From Azospirillum agricola (GTDB lineage Bacteria; Pseudomonadota; Alphaproteobacteria; Azospirillales; Azospirillaceae): 47,132 bases of DNA. The DNA is taken from contig NZ_JAGINM010000038.1 in NCBI RefSeq assembly GCF_017876095.1, forward strand, positions 1 to 47,132, read 5' to 3'. The translations under genes and the position numbers were made by a program. Of this stretch, positions 15,543 through 22,847 are shown piece by piece. Position 1 is the stretch's first letter; every line of letters starts with the position of its first letter. The notes beneath the pieces are model-generated. The model had not been told where the DNA came from and searched no databases. It worked only from the letters and a program-made list of their open reading frames with translations.

Positions 15543-16166
15543 TCAAGATCCTGGAAGCCACCAGGTGTACGAGCCGGCGGCGGCCGGCGGCGGTGCGGAG
15601 GCCCGTTCGGGCCGTGGCGGGGCAACCTCACCGCCGATCCAGACCAGGCCCAGCGCCGCGACGCCGCGCGCGCGCAGCGCCGTCAGGCCCTCCTCGATGT
15701 GCCAGCCGCTGGTCGCCACGTCGTCGATCAGCAGCATCGGGCCCGGCGGGTCCGCCTGCCACTCCAGCGGCGGCAGCTTGGCAAACTCCTTGGGGTGGCT
15801 GACCCCCGAGACGAAGCGATCCGCCCAGACCTGCAGGAAGGGCAGCCCGAGCCGACCGGCGCAGCGCTGGGCGAGCTGCTTGCCGAAGCAGTCCGGCCGC
15901 CGGCTGTGGCCGCAGGGCACCGTGGTCACCGTCCAGCCGGTCAGCGGGCCGCCCAGCGCCGCCGCCACGAGCGCCACGTCGGCGGCCGCGGCGTCCAGCA
16001 CGTCGGGCGCGCAGGTCCGTTTCGCCGCCTTCAGCGCGCCGATGTCGGCGGCCTTGGCGTCGGACCGCCAGGACCGGCTGACCAGGTAGGCGACGGCGTT
16101 GCGCGAGCGGAAGGCCGGCCGCCAGACGAGCGAGCCGACGGCGGCCGCGCCCGGCGCCGCGACCAT
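15543..16166 (-). CDS. Phosphoribosyltransferase-like protein (ComF-like)
   Basis: The 207-residue protein carries the PRPP-binding loop in LLIDDVATSGWHIEEG (residues about 145-160) and an upstream TVTTVPCGHSRR stretch, typical of type I phosphoribosyltransferases of the ComF type. A Pro/Ala-rich tail ends in YTWWLPGS. The substrate cannot be told from sequence. It overlaps the recombinase gene stop by one base and precedes the small membrane protein. A PRTase inside a phage early block may serve nucleotide or base modification metabolism. Confidence 0.8.
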   Translation of the reverse strand: MVAAPGAAAVGSLVWRPAFRSRNAVAYLVSRSWRSDAKAADIGALKAAKRTCAPDVLDAAAADVALVAAALGGPLTGWTVTTVPCGHSRRPDCFGKQLAQRCAGRLGLPFLQVWADRFVSGVSHPKEFAKLPPLEWQADPPGPMLLIDDVATSGWHIEEGLTALRARGVAALGLVWIGGEVAPPRPERASAPPPAAAGSYTWWLPGS

Positions 16167-17128
16167 CAGTCGTCGTCCCGGGCGATCCGGTCGGCCATCT
16201 GGCCGGCGAGGTCCTCGCGGGAATCGTCGTAGCGCTCCAACACCCGCACGTCGCGGTGCCGGCTGAACTTCTGCGCCGCCCGAATGTCGCCCTTCGAGCG
16301 GTCGAGCACCGTGGTGATCGCGGTGTGGCGGAACCCGTGCGGCCGCGCCGTCACCCCGACGTCCTCGCCCAGCGCGCGAACGATCTGGTAGACGGCGGTG
16401 CCGGTCAGCCGGCCGTCGCCCTTCCCCGCCGGATCCAGCGAGCGGAACAACGGGCCGGGAACCGGCCCCCGCCGCTTCACCCAGGTCATCAGCACGGCCA
16501 GCGTCGCCGGCGGCACCGTGACCAGCTCCTTCTGCGTCCGGCCCTTGCCAAGCACGGCCAGCGTGCCGGCGATCGTGTCAAGATCAGCGAGGTCGAGCGC
16601 GACCACCTCGCCCCGCCGCAGCCCGAGATCGTGCAGCAGGCGCAGGATCGCCGCGTCCCGCAGGCCCTTCATCCCGCCGCGGCCGGCGGCCATCCGCGTC
16701 ATCGCCTTGACCGCCGACCGGCCAGGCCCACGGGTGTCGCGGTACAGCTCGGCCCGGACGTTGTCGACCTGGAGCTGCCACTGGATCAGGCCCAGCTGGT
16801 TGCCGAGCTGCACCAGGCTGCGCAGCGCCGACAGGCGGCGGTTGACGGTCGCCGGCGCCAACTTGCGCCCGATCAGGTCGGCACGGTAGGCCATGGCCAG
16901 GCCGTTGGCGTCGCCGTGCGGCGTGGCGAGCAACCGCCGGGCGGCCTCCTCCGGATCGGCCACACCGACGAAGCGGGCGAAGTCGGCGACGTCACGCTGG
17001 TAGGCCGCCTGCGTGCGCGGCGTCCGGCCGGCCAGAAAGGCGTCGAGGAGGCGCTCCTGCAGCCGGGTCAGGGGCAAGGGCGCCGCCGGCGCCGATGAGG
17101 CTGCTGGCTGTGTGGTCAGGTCCCCCAT
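16166..17128 (-). CDS. Tyrosine recombinase 1 (Xer/Cre-type)
   Basis: The 320-residue protein has an N-terminal SAM-like core-binding domain (TRLQERLLDAFLAGRTPRTQAAYQRD) and a C-terminal catalytic domain. The catalytic set is visible: Arg in GLRRGEV (about 168), Lys in GKGRTQK, RPHGFRHT for His-x2-Arg, His in FSRHRDVRV and Tyr in LERYDD. No dedicated excisionase is adjacent. Because this element also carries a plasmid replicon, it may resolve dimers or circularise DNA like P1 Cre rather than integrate. Confidence 0.92.
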   Translation of the reverse strand: MGDLTTQPAASSAPAAPLPLTRLQERLLDAFLAGRTPRTQAAYQRDVADFARFVGVADPEEAARRLLATPHGDANGLAMAYRADLIGRKLAPATVNRRLSALRSLVQLGNQLGLIQWQLQVDNVRAELYRDTRGPGRSAVKAMTRMAAGRGGMKGLRDAAILRLLHDLGLRRGEVVALDLADLDTIAGTLAVLGKGRTQKELVTVPPATLAVLMTWVKRRGPVPGPLFRSLDPAGKGDGRLTGTAVYQIVRALGEDVGVTARPHGFRHTAITTVLDRSKGDIRAAQKFSRHRDVRVLERYDDSREDLAGQMADRIARDDD

Positions 17129-17250
17129 GCACCCTCACAAACCGGCCGGGTGGTGTGTTCCATGGCGAAACCTATCGGTGCCAACGCCGCCACGGCGGCG
17201 GCCAGGGACTCCCGCTGGTGCGAATGCGTTTCGCACCGCAACGCGGGCAT
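17116..17250 (-). CDS. Possible short coupled ORF upstream of recombinase 1
   Basis: A 44-codon frame starts at 17250 (MPALRCETHSH) behind GGAG and overlaps the recombinase start, which would allow translational coupling. The protein has no motif. A competing frame over the same bases (17172-17276) continues in phase after the metallopeptidase stop and encodes CPRCGAKRIRT but lacks a start codon. Either could be the remnant of a small zinc protein. Confidence 0.3.
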   Translation of the reverse strand: MPALRCETHSHQRESLAAAVAALAPIGFAMEHTTRPVCEGAWGT

Positions 17251-17276
17251 TTGCTCCAATTGGCCGGCTGGGCGGG

Positions 17277-17726
17277 TCAGACTCCGCCCGGGACGATCTC
17301 GGAGCCGGCCGGCTCGTACGGCCGGCCGGTACGCGCGCAGTCGACCAGCGTGTGCAGCTCCGCCACGAGCTCGGCCGTCGGCTCGCACCCGTGGGCGCGG
17401 CTGAAGGCGGCGTGGAGGGCCAGATAGGCGGCGGCGAAGACATCCGCGTGGCCGCCGTCCGGTCCCGCCACAGCGTGCGCCAACTCGTGCGCCAGGATGT
17501 CCGGCACCGCGTAATAGGGAGCCGATGCGTCGATCAGGATCAACGCCGTGATGCCGTCCTCCCAGTCGGGATGCAGCTCGCCGGCGCCATCCGGCCACCA
17601 GGTCATTCCCCAGGCGCCGTCCGCGGCGTGCATGCCGTCGACGAGCACCACCTTGGTGGCCAGAGCCGGGTACAGCTGCTGGGCACACCGGAGGAGCACC
17701 GAAACGGGTTCGTCGAAGCGGATCAT
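17277..17726 (-). CDS. HExxH metallopeptidase-like protein
   Basis: The 149-residue protein starts MIRFDEPV at 17726. It contains DILAHELAHAVAG (HExxH zinc site, about residue 87) followed by GGHADVFAAAYLALH, giving a third His-type ligand in a short spacer as in SprT/gluzincin-like minimal peptidases. The N-terminal half is beta-rich. Its target is unknown; small phage metallopeptidases are often found near regulators. The nearby hairpin 17778-17808 separates it from repA. Confidence 0.7.
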   Translation of the reverse strand: MIRFDEPVSVLLRCAQQLYPALATKVVLVDGMHAADGAWGMTWWPDGAGELHPDWEDGITALILIDASAPYYAVPDILAHELAHAVAGPDGGHADVFAAAYLALHAAFSRAHGCEPTAELVAELHTLVDCARTGRPYEPAGSEIVPGGV

Positions 17727-17777
17727 GGACGGGTCACCAGCGGTTGGGACGATCGGGCGCGTGCGCCAGAAACAGGA

Positions 17778-17808
17778 ACGCCCGCCGCGGCGGAAGCCGG
17801 GCGGGCGT
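17778..17808. terminator. Stem-loop downstream of repA
   Basis: ACGCCCGCC and GGCGGGCGT form a 9-bp perfect stem around a 13-nt loop. On the minus strand it is followed by TCCTGTTTC. It lies between the repA stop (17931) and the metallopeptidase start (17726) and probably ends the repA transcript. Confidence 0.55.
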
Positions 17809-17903
17809 GATGAGCGCATCGTGAATCACACGATGGAAAATAATCCTAGGTTTGTAAAGCGACATGTGCAAACGCCCCGCGGAATCCAGCTACAGCCGGT
17901 CGG

Positions 17904-17921
17904 GGTGGGGGATTTGGTGAC
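17904..17921 (-). repeat. Iteron copy just downstream of repA
   Basis: On the minus strand this is GTCACCAAATCCCCCACC, identical to iterons upstream of repA. It lies just past the repA stop codon, about 970 bp from the main origin cluster. Confidence 0.85.
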
Positions 17922-17930
17922 GCCCCCTCG

Positions 17931-18842
17931 TCAGGCCGATCGGGCGATGGGCGGGCGGCTGGGGTAGAGGACGATCTCCTTGTCCTCGATTGTCACGACG
18001 GCCTCCGGGTATGCCGCGAGGGCGCGGCGCAAAGACGGCCCGGCCTTGTATTTGAACTGCCGGACGGTCTTGTAGCCGCCGCCGAACTGTTCCTTGAGGG
18101 CCGCCCAGGACATGGGCGTCGGCCGATCGAGGCTGCGCAGCCGGTAGGCCAGCCAGACGTACATGTCGAGCGCCACCGGTTCGTCCGCGAGGGCGCGGAC
18201 GGCGGCGTCGAGAAGCGGCACCGCGTGTAGCCGCAGGTGCTTGTAGAACTCGTCATCCAGGGTGACGGAATCGTCCCACAGGCGCGCCTGGGGATCGTCG
18301 GCGGCGCCGGCGCCGGCGAAGGAGCCGCTGCGGATGAGCCGCGGGCACTCGAAATGGTCGCTGCGGGCGGTGGACCAGAAGAATTTCAGGCTGCAGGCCG
18401 AGAGGCGGTAGATCTGATCCTGGAGAGCCTTGCCGGTCGACCCGCCCCACTCCAGCCCCAGCCGTTCGGTGGCGAAGGCCCGCAGCGACCGGCCCAGCTC
18501 GACCGTTGGACAGGAGGTTCGCACCGCCTCGCTCTGCAGGTAGATCATCACCAGACGGGCCGAGGCTCCGTAGGGCACGCCGTATTTTCTGACCTTCCCG
18601 GCCACTTTCAGGCTGCCCGGGTCGACCGTCATGGTCACCTGGTGACCGTCCTTGGTCCAGCTGGCGTCGGTGGGCAGCTTCTTGTACGGGAAGGCCGTCA
18701 GCGCGAAGCCGGAATACGAAAAGCCGGTGTCACGGGTCTCATCGGCGAGCACAGCAGCCGCGATGTCGGCTTCGCTGTGGGGGAATTGAGATCGAGCGGC
18801 ATTATGCCCAACCTGCAAAACGAGTTGATGTATTTCACCCAT
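17931..18842 (-). CDS. repA: Plasmid replication initiator RepA (RepA_C-like)
   Basis: The 303-residue protein contains YGVPYGASARLVMIYLQSEAV, ELGRSLRAFATERLGLEWGG and QDQIYRLSACSLKFFW, the signature layout of the plasmid-encoded RepA family (RepA_C). The C-terminus adds a winged-helix-like region (TPMSWAALKEQFGGGYKTVRQFKYK). The start at 18842 is chosen because GGGGA lies at good spacing; another ATG at 18854 is in frame. It is flanked by GTCACCAAATCCCCC iterons on both sides, so it should bind them, open the origin and repress itself. Confidence 0.88.
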   Translation of the reverse strand: MGEIHQLVLQVGHNAARSQFPHSEADIAAAVLADETRDTGFSYSGFALTAFPYKKLPTDASWTKDGHQVTMTVDPGSLKVAGKVRKYGVPYGASARLVMIYLQSEAVRTSCPTVELGRSLRAFATERLGLEWGGSTGKALQDQIYRLSACSLKFFWSTARSDHFECPRLIRSGSFAGAGAADDPQARLWDDSVTLDDEFYKHLRLHAVPLLDAAVRALADEPVALDMYVWLAYRLRSLDRPTPMSWAALKEQFGGGYKTVRQFKYKAGPSLRRALAAYPEAVVTIEDKEIVLYPSRPPIARSA

Positions 18843-18893
18843 CGCATTCCCCATCAGCCCGGTCGATCTTCAATTTTTCGTCGCTGCCGTCAA

Positions 18894-19069
18894 GGTGGGG
18901 GATTTGGTGACGGAGCTATTTGTTTTTTCTTTTGTCCTTACCTTTTGACTCGTCACCAAATCCCCCGGGATAAGTCGAGTCGTGTCACCAAATCCCCCAC
19001 CTTGCGTCACCAAATCCCCCGGGATAAGTCCGGCGTTGTGGACAACAGGGGGGTGTCACCAAATCCCCC
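18894..19069. other. oriV: Iteron-type plasmid origin of replication
   Basis: Five copies of GTCACCAAATCCCCC lie here: 18897-18911 (minus), 18952-18966, 18984-18998, 19006-19020 and 19055-19069 (plus). Two are extended by GGGATAAGTC (18952, 19006) and the others by ACC, so two subtypes alternate. An AT-rich stretch (18917-18950) could be the unwinding element. TGTGGACAA at 19037-19045 is one mismatch from a DnaA box. The minus-orientation copy abuts a possible repA promoter -35 (TTGACG, 18888-18893). This is the classic arrangement of theta-replicating iteron plasmids. Confidence 0.9.
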
Positions 19070-19096
19070 ACCCCCCGAATCGGAACCATGAAGCGG

Positions 19097-19180
19097 TGGC
19101 GTCACCGACGCGATGACGCCAGGAGGCATAGCGCCATTCTGACGCTACCATGATGTCATTATGGCGCCTTGTTGGCGTCA
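19097..19180. repeat. Centromere-like TGGCGTCA repeats, downstream cluster
   Basis: Copies at 19097-19104 and 19173-19180 and an inverted copy at 19114-19121, with degenerate copies between them, lie just downstream of the RHH gene. The same octamer flanks parA. Confidence 0.7.
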
Positions 19181-19191
19181 TTCAGGCGTCG

Positions 19192-19455
19192 TCACTCGGA
19201 GCCCGCCCGGCCTAGCTTCTCGTAAGCCGCTTCGAGCAGCCAAGTGTTGGCGGACACGGTGCCGGGACGCTTCTTCGCTTCGGCCTCGATCCGCTCCATC
19301 AGTTCGACCGGTGCCCGGAACGAGAACCGGCGGACCTTCCCTTCCGCGGCCGGCTCCGTATCGGCCCGGGCCAGACCCCGGTTGATCACACGGTCCACGG
19401 CGGCTTCATCCACCGGAGGCTTGGGGGCTGGTTTGACGCGAGGGGTGATGGCCAT
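19192..19455 (-). CDS. Small ribbon-helix-helix-like partition/centromere-binding protein
   Basis: The 87-residue protein has a flexible Pro/Lys-rich N-terminus and a C-terminal half RRFSFRAPVELMERIEAEAKKRPG, NTWLLEAAYEKLG. That is a strand followed by two helices, the layout of ribbon-helix-helix proteins such as ParG. It lies directly downstream of parA, as expected for the partner in small ParF/ParG-type partition systems. TGGCGTCA repeats flank it and are likely binding sites for autoregulation and segregation. Confidence 0.72.
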   Translation of the reverse strand: MAITPRVKPAPKPPVDEAAVDRVINRGLARADTEPAAEGKVRRFSFRAPVELMERIEAEAKKRPGTVSANTWLLEAAYEKLGRAGSE

Positions 19456-19500
19456 GGCTGCTATCCTTGATGTCGTTATGGCGCTTCTTTGATGTCACGA

Positions 19501-19530
19501 TGACGCCATTATGGCGTTACGGTGGCGTCA
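19501..19530. repeat. TGGCGTCA repeats between parA and its partner gene
   Basis: TGACGCCA at 19501-19508 and TGGCGTCA at 19523-19530 flank further near-copies (TTATGGCGTT, TTATGGCGCT from about 19477). They overlap the end of parA and its gap to the RHH gene. Confidence 0.7.
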
Positions 19531-20207
19531 CTTTGGCGGCTGTCTGCCGTCACCGAGCCGAACGCAAGGTCGTAGAGCTGCTGCATCTCGGCCGAGGCCT
19601 GCGCGATCGCTTTGCGCTCCGAGCTGCTCTTGGACGTCAGCTCTGCGACGGCCAACCCCTTCCCAGCGGCGGTGTTGAAGACCTTCCGTCCCATCAGCGT
19701 CACCGGCGCGAAGCGGATCACCTGAGACTGCCGCAGCAGGTCGGCCGCATCCTCGTTGTCGGATCCGACGGCAAGCCCGCGGGAGATGTAGGCTATGGCG
19801 TCGAGCTCGGGGTTCACCGCCCGCACGTCCTCGATGATCCCTTCCACCTTCTCCAAGGTCCACAGGTCGAAGTTCCCGGGCTGGAATGGCAGCAGGACAA
19901 CGTTGGACACCGTCAGCGCCGCACGCTGGCTGGCGGTGTCGCGGCCGCCGGTGTCGATGATGACGTCGGTGTACTTGCCGGCGAGCTGGCGGACCTGGTC
20001 ACGCACCGTCTTGCCGGTCAGCTGGACCAGGGGAAGCACGCCGTGGCCGAGCGCCTCGCGCTGGTCGGTGAACTCCTTGGCGGTCTCCTGGTCGTCCGCG
20101 TCGACCAGCAGCGCATCGACGCCAGCGGCGCGGCGCAGCACCATCAAATTGGTGGCGGCAAGCGATTTCCCGCTGCCGCCCTTCATGCCACCCACTGTGA
20201 TAATCAT
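19509..20207 (-). CDS. parA: ParA-family partition ATPase
   Basis: The 232-residue protein has the deviant Walker A GGMKGGSGKS (residues 6-15), LLVDADDQ (A'/switch I), VIIDTGGRD (Walker B) and VVLLPFQPGNFDLWTL. It lacks an N-terminal helix-turn-helix, so it is the small type Ib (ParF-like) form. It moves plasmid copies by ATP-dependent DNA binding together with a centromere-binding partner. The gene lies between repeat clusters and next to the repA origin, giving the element a stability module. Confidence 0.93.
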   Translation of the reverse strand: MIITVGGMKGGSGKSLAATNLMVLRRAAGVDALLVDADDQETAKEFTDQREALGHGVLPLVQLTGKTVRDQVRQLAGKYTDVIIDTGGRDTASQRAALTVSNVVLLPFQPGNFDLWTLEKVEGIIEDVRAVNPELDAIAYISRGLAVGSDNEDAADLLRQSQVIRFAPVTLMGRKVFNTAAGKGLAVAELTSKSSSERKAIAQASAEMQQLYDLAFGSVTADSRQSDATVTP

Positions 20208-20346
20208 GACGCCACTCCGATGCCATTATGGTGCTGGATTGCTGTCATTGTGACGGCACATAGGCGGCTGAATGCCGCCTGATTGACGCCAATGTGACGT
20301 CATGATGGCGTCATGTCAACGCCATCATGCCGCCCATATGGCGTCA
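20207..20346. repeat. parS: Centromere-like TGGCGTCA/TGACGCCA array upstream of parA
   Basis: Exact copies at 20207-20214, 20284-20291, 20306-20313 and 20339-20346, plus several near-copies (TGCCATTATGG, CAACGCCATCATG), are packed into 140 bp directly upstream of the parA start. This is where partition operators of the ParF/ParG type usually lie. The array probably serves both as promoter operator and centromere. Confidence 0.75.
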
Positions 20347-20435
20347 TCCAGCTTGCATCGTGAGTTTGCAAGCGACACCGGCAAGGATGGCGGCGGCACC
20401 ACCCCCCTCGCCAGTGCTGACCCCTCGGCGCCGTC

Positions 20436-20951
20436 TTACGGAAAAACGCTGCCGTAGCGGGTGAGTTGCCCGAACCAGTGCGGGGTCGGAAGCGGCGCAC
20501 CCTCACCAGTGCGGATCGGATCGTCAGCCGCCGGGGACAACGCGATGGTCGCATCCTTCACGATCTGGCGCGCAGCATCCCGAGCATCTTCCCGAGAGCC
20601 ATAGCTGGGGACGGTGACCGTGACGTCCGGCCCGTCAGCCAGAGCCCAACGGACAGTCGAACGCCAGCCTTCGGCGGTGCGCACCGCCGTGAAATCCGTT
20701 GCCTCCACGCTCGCCACAGCCGCCAGCTTGCGAGCCAGGTTCCAACGAGCGGCCCGCGCCACCACATCGGCCTCAGCTTCAGAGAGCGACGTGTCGCCCC
20801 AAGAGGTGATTACGGGACGGGTGGTCACATTGCCTTCAAGGTGCACTGAGACCTCAGCCTCCGGGCGCCAAACCCGACGTCCACTGGTGCCGATGATGAT
20901 CTCCTTGTGGGCCAGCGTGACAGTCTCAACAATTTTGAAATTACCGCTCAT
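20436..20951 (-). CDS. Hypothetical early protein
   Basis: The 171-residue protein starts MSGNFKIVETV at 20951; the longer frame upstream lacks a ribosome site. It has alternating beta strands (KEIIIGTSGRRVW, AEVSVHLEGNVTTRPVI, VTVTVPSYGS) and a helix with EADVVARAARWNLARKLA. No family recognised. It is downstream of three inverted AAGGGTG repeats at 21.07-21.21 kb that could control it. One GGTGCGCACC palindrome lies inside it (20676-20685). Confidence 0.6.
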   Translation of the reverse strand: MSGNFKIVETVTLAHKEIIIGTSGRRVWRPEAEVSVHLEGNVTTRPVITSWGDTSLSEAEADVVARAARWNLARKLAAVASVEATDFTAVRTAEGWRSTVRWALADGPDVTVTVPSYGSREDARDAARQIVKDATIALSPAADDPIRTGEGAPLPTPHWFGQLTRYGSVFP

Positions 20952-21067
20952 GCGCTTCCCCTTCGCTTGCATGCATGAGGCGGACACGTAGCGAGTCGGG
21001 TAAATCGCTTCAAGAGGACTATTATTTTTAAACGTGCAGCGAAGGGCGACGCAGCAACCACCCTCCC

Positions 21068-21206
21068 AAGGGTGATTCCGCAATCACCCTCGCCCACGAG
21101 GTGGCGGCCGCCCAAGGGTGACAGAGGAATCACCCTTGACCACCCTTTGGCATGCGCTTGCATAGGGGTGGCGACCGCCGCCGTAAGGGTGTCTCTGGAA
21201 TCACCC
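21068..21206. promoter_or_regulatory. Three AAGGGTG...TCACCC inverted repeats
   Basis: Sites are AAGGGTGATT/AATCACCCT (21068-21090), AAGGGTGA/TCACCCTT (21114-21137) and TAAGGGTG/TCACCC (21184-21206). They lie in the leader between the 21208 gene stop and the 20951 start. The same half-site recurs as iterons inside the gene at 22848-24095, so its product is the likely binding protein. An AT-rich patch (21015-21033) is between the sites and the gene. Confidence 0.65.
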
Positions 21207-21207
21207 A

Positions 21208-21906
21208 TCAGCCGTTCAGCGTGGCGACGAGCAGCTCGACCGCCTTGCGCTCCAGCGTGGCGACGTGGGTGTGCGAACAGTGCAGCGCCTTGGCGACCCG
21301 CCGCAGCGAGATGCCCATGGCCACCGCGGTGACCGCCTTCCGCTGGTCGATGCCCTCAAGGAGGAACAGCCACTGCAGCACCACGTCGAGCCGGCCGAGC
21401 TCGGACGGCGTGGGCAGGATCCGGATCCGCGCCTCCGACCACCCATAGGCCAGGGCGGCCTGGTGGATGACGTCCGGCATCGAGCTACGCCAGCCGCCCG
21501 GGTGGTCCTTCGGGCAGGCCCGCAGCGTCTCCATCGCCTCGGCAAGCCACTCCCGCACCGTTTCCACTGTCCAGCCACCGGAGCCGCCCCACGGCCCCTC
21601 CAGGAGCTCCTCGCCCGGCGCCGGCTGCCAGGGCGGGATCGCGGCCGTCGCGGTGTGCGGCGCGCGGCGGTAGTCGTCGTGGGCGCCGCGGCGGCCGCCG
21701 ACCGGGTAGGACACGGTGCGGGTGGTGGTGGGCATCGTCGGCATCGGGATGTGGCGGGTGTCGCTGATCGAGAAGCGGAGGGATTCGGCCTGGGCCAGCA
21801 GGCTGCGCGTCGCCCGGTCTTGCTGGCGCACGGCGCGCTCGCGCAGTTCCCTGGCCGTCAGCTGGCGGGCGGCGCGCCGGTCGCGCCCCTGCTTCTTCCG
21901 GCCCAT
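21208..21906 (-). CDS. DUF6362-like protein with C-terminal helix-turn-helix
   Basis: The 232-residue protein has a basic N-terminus (MGRKKQGRDRRAARQ) and then, from about residue 110, WTVETVREWLAEAMETLRACP, DVVLQWLFLLEGIDQRKAV and a final HTH (SLRRVAKALHCSHTHVATLERKAVELL). This spacing fits the DUF6362 family of phage proteins. The HTH resembles sigma-region-4 type helices, so a late transcription regulator is possible but not shown. Confidence 0.68.
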   Translation of the reverse strand: MGRKKQGRDRRAARQLTARELRERAVRQQDRATRSLLAQAESLRFSISDTRHIPMPTMPTTTRTVSYPVGGRRGAHDDYRRAPHTATAAIPPWQPAPGEELLEGPWGGSGGWTVETVREWLAEAMETLRACPKDHPGGWRSSMPDVIHQAALAYGWSEARIRILPTPSELGRLDVVLQWLFLLEGIDQRKAVTAVAMGISLRRVAKALHCSHTHVATLERKAVELLVATLNG

Positions 21907-21907
21907 G

Positions 21908-22213
21908 TCAGACGCCGGCGAGCGGCTGGGTGTTGGTCAGCGCCGACAGCCCCGCGATCAGCGCCGGCACCAGCTCGGGATTGACCATGGCGCCATCGTT
22001 GCGCTGCCCGTGCAGGACCTCCTGCGCGATCGCCATTACGTCGCGCGCGTCGACGACGGTGCCGCGCACCAGCTGCTCCTCGAGGAGGCCGAGGGTGGTG
22101 TCGTAGGCCTCGGCGTCCAGGCCGATGGTGCGCAGCTTCTCGCGCAGGCCCTGCAGCGTGACAAAGGCCTCGGCGGGCCGCATGGCTTTGATTTCGGCAC
22201 GGCTGAACGACAT
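21908..22213 (-). CDS. Hypothetical early protein
   Basis: The 101-residue helical acidic protein starts MSFSRAEIK at 22213 with GAGG upstream; ATGs at 22228 and 22231 are in frame alternatives that overlap the upstream stop. Features: EAFVTLQGLREKLRTIGLDAEAYDTTLGLLEEQL. No motif. It is one base from the 21906 start, so the two are coupled. Confidence 0.55.
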   Translation of the reverse strand: MSFSRAEIKAMRPAEAFVTLQGLREKLRTIGLDAEAYDTTLGLLEEQLVRGTVVDARDVMAIAQEVLHGQRNDGAMVNPELVPALIAGLSALTNTQPLAGV

Positions 22214-22227
22214 GGCCACCTCGCCCA

Positions 22228-22749
22228 TCATGGCTCGTGCCGCTGGAACGGACGGCGCGCCGGCGGCACCGCGGCGGCCGCGACCACGAAGGCCTCGCGC
22301 CCCGGCCGGATCGTGACGCCCGGCAGGGTGGCTGCGGCGTCCGGATCGGCCAGGATCGCCGCTTGGTCGATGGAAACATTGTTGCGCAAAAGGGCCGGCC
22401 GGTTGCTCTGCAGCCACCGGACCAGCGCCGCCTCGTCGGCGATCGCCAAGCTGTCCGGGCGCGGGTGCCAGCACAGCCGGCCGGTGGTCAGTGTGATCGA
22501 CCGGGCCCGACCGATGCGGCGCCGGGTCGCCCAGCTCTCCAACCGCGCGGTCAGCGCCTCGATGCGGGCGCGCAGCGGCGCCGCCCGCGTCTCGGCCGCC
22601 GCCTGCAGGGCCGCCACGTCGGTGACCAGGTCGGTTGTGACCGCTGCCAGCTGCCGTTCAGCCGATGCGATCGCCACCAGCACCCTGGACGCTTCAGCCG
22701 CGTCCTGGATGTCCCCTTCCACCGCCTTTGGCGTGCCCCTTTCGGCCAC
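22228..22749 (-). CDS. gam: Gam-like host-nuclease inhibitor
   Basis: The 173-residue protein has a long central coiled-coil helix (SAERQLAAVTTDLVTDVAALQ, RARIEALTARLESWATR) followed by SITLTTGRLCWHPRPD and VRWLQSN. This matches the Mu Gam family (host-nuclease inhibitor; double-strand DNA end-binding protein). Gam shields linear phage DNA from exonucleases such as RecBCD/AddAB and is related to Ku. It lies in the early operon just after the initiator gene. Confidence 0.85.
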   Translation of the reverse strand: MAERGTPKAVEGDIQDAAEASRVLVAIASAERQLAAVTTDLVTDVAALQAAAETRAAPLRARIEALTARLESWATRRRIGRARSITLTTGRLCWHPRPDSLAIADEAALVRWLQSNRPALLRNNVSIDQAAILADPDAAATLPGVTIRPGREAFVVAAAAVPPARRPFQRHEP

Positions 22750-22847
22750 CCTACACCCCCAAACAGGCGCAGAAAGGGCGCCCCGAAGGTAGGAGTAGTA
22801 TCACACGATAGGGGTAGAGAATACCACCTTGGAGGACAATTATCCTA

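Noticed and set aside
15063..16232. 389-codon plus-strand frame over the phosphoribosyltransferase region
   Set aside because: Antisense shadow with low-complexity Arg-rich sequence.
18952..19069. Iterons as a possible CRISPR
   Set aside because: Spacing is irregular and the repeats occur in both orientations next to repA, which fits an origin.
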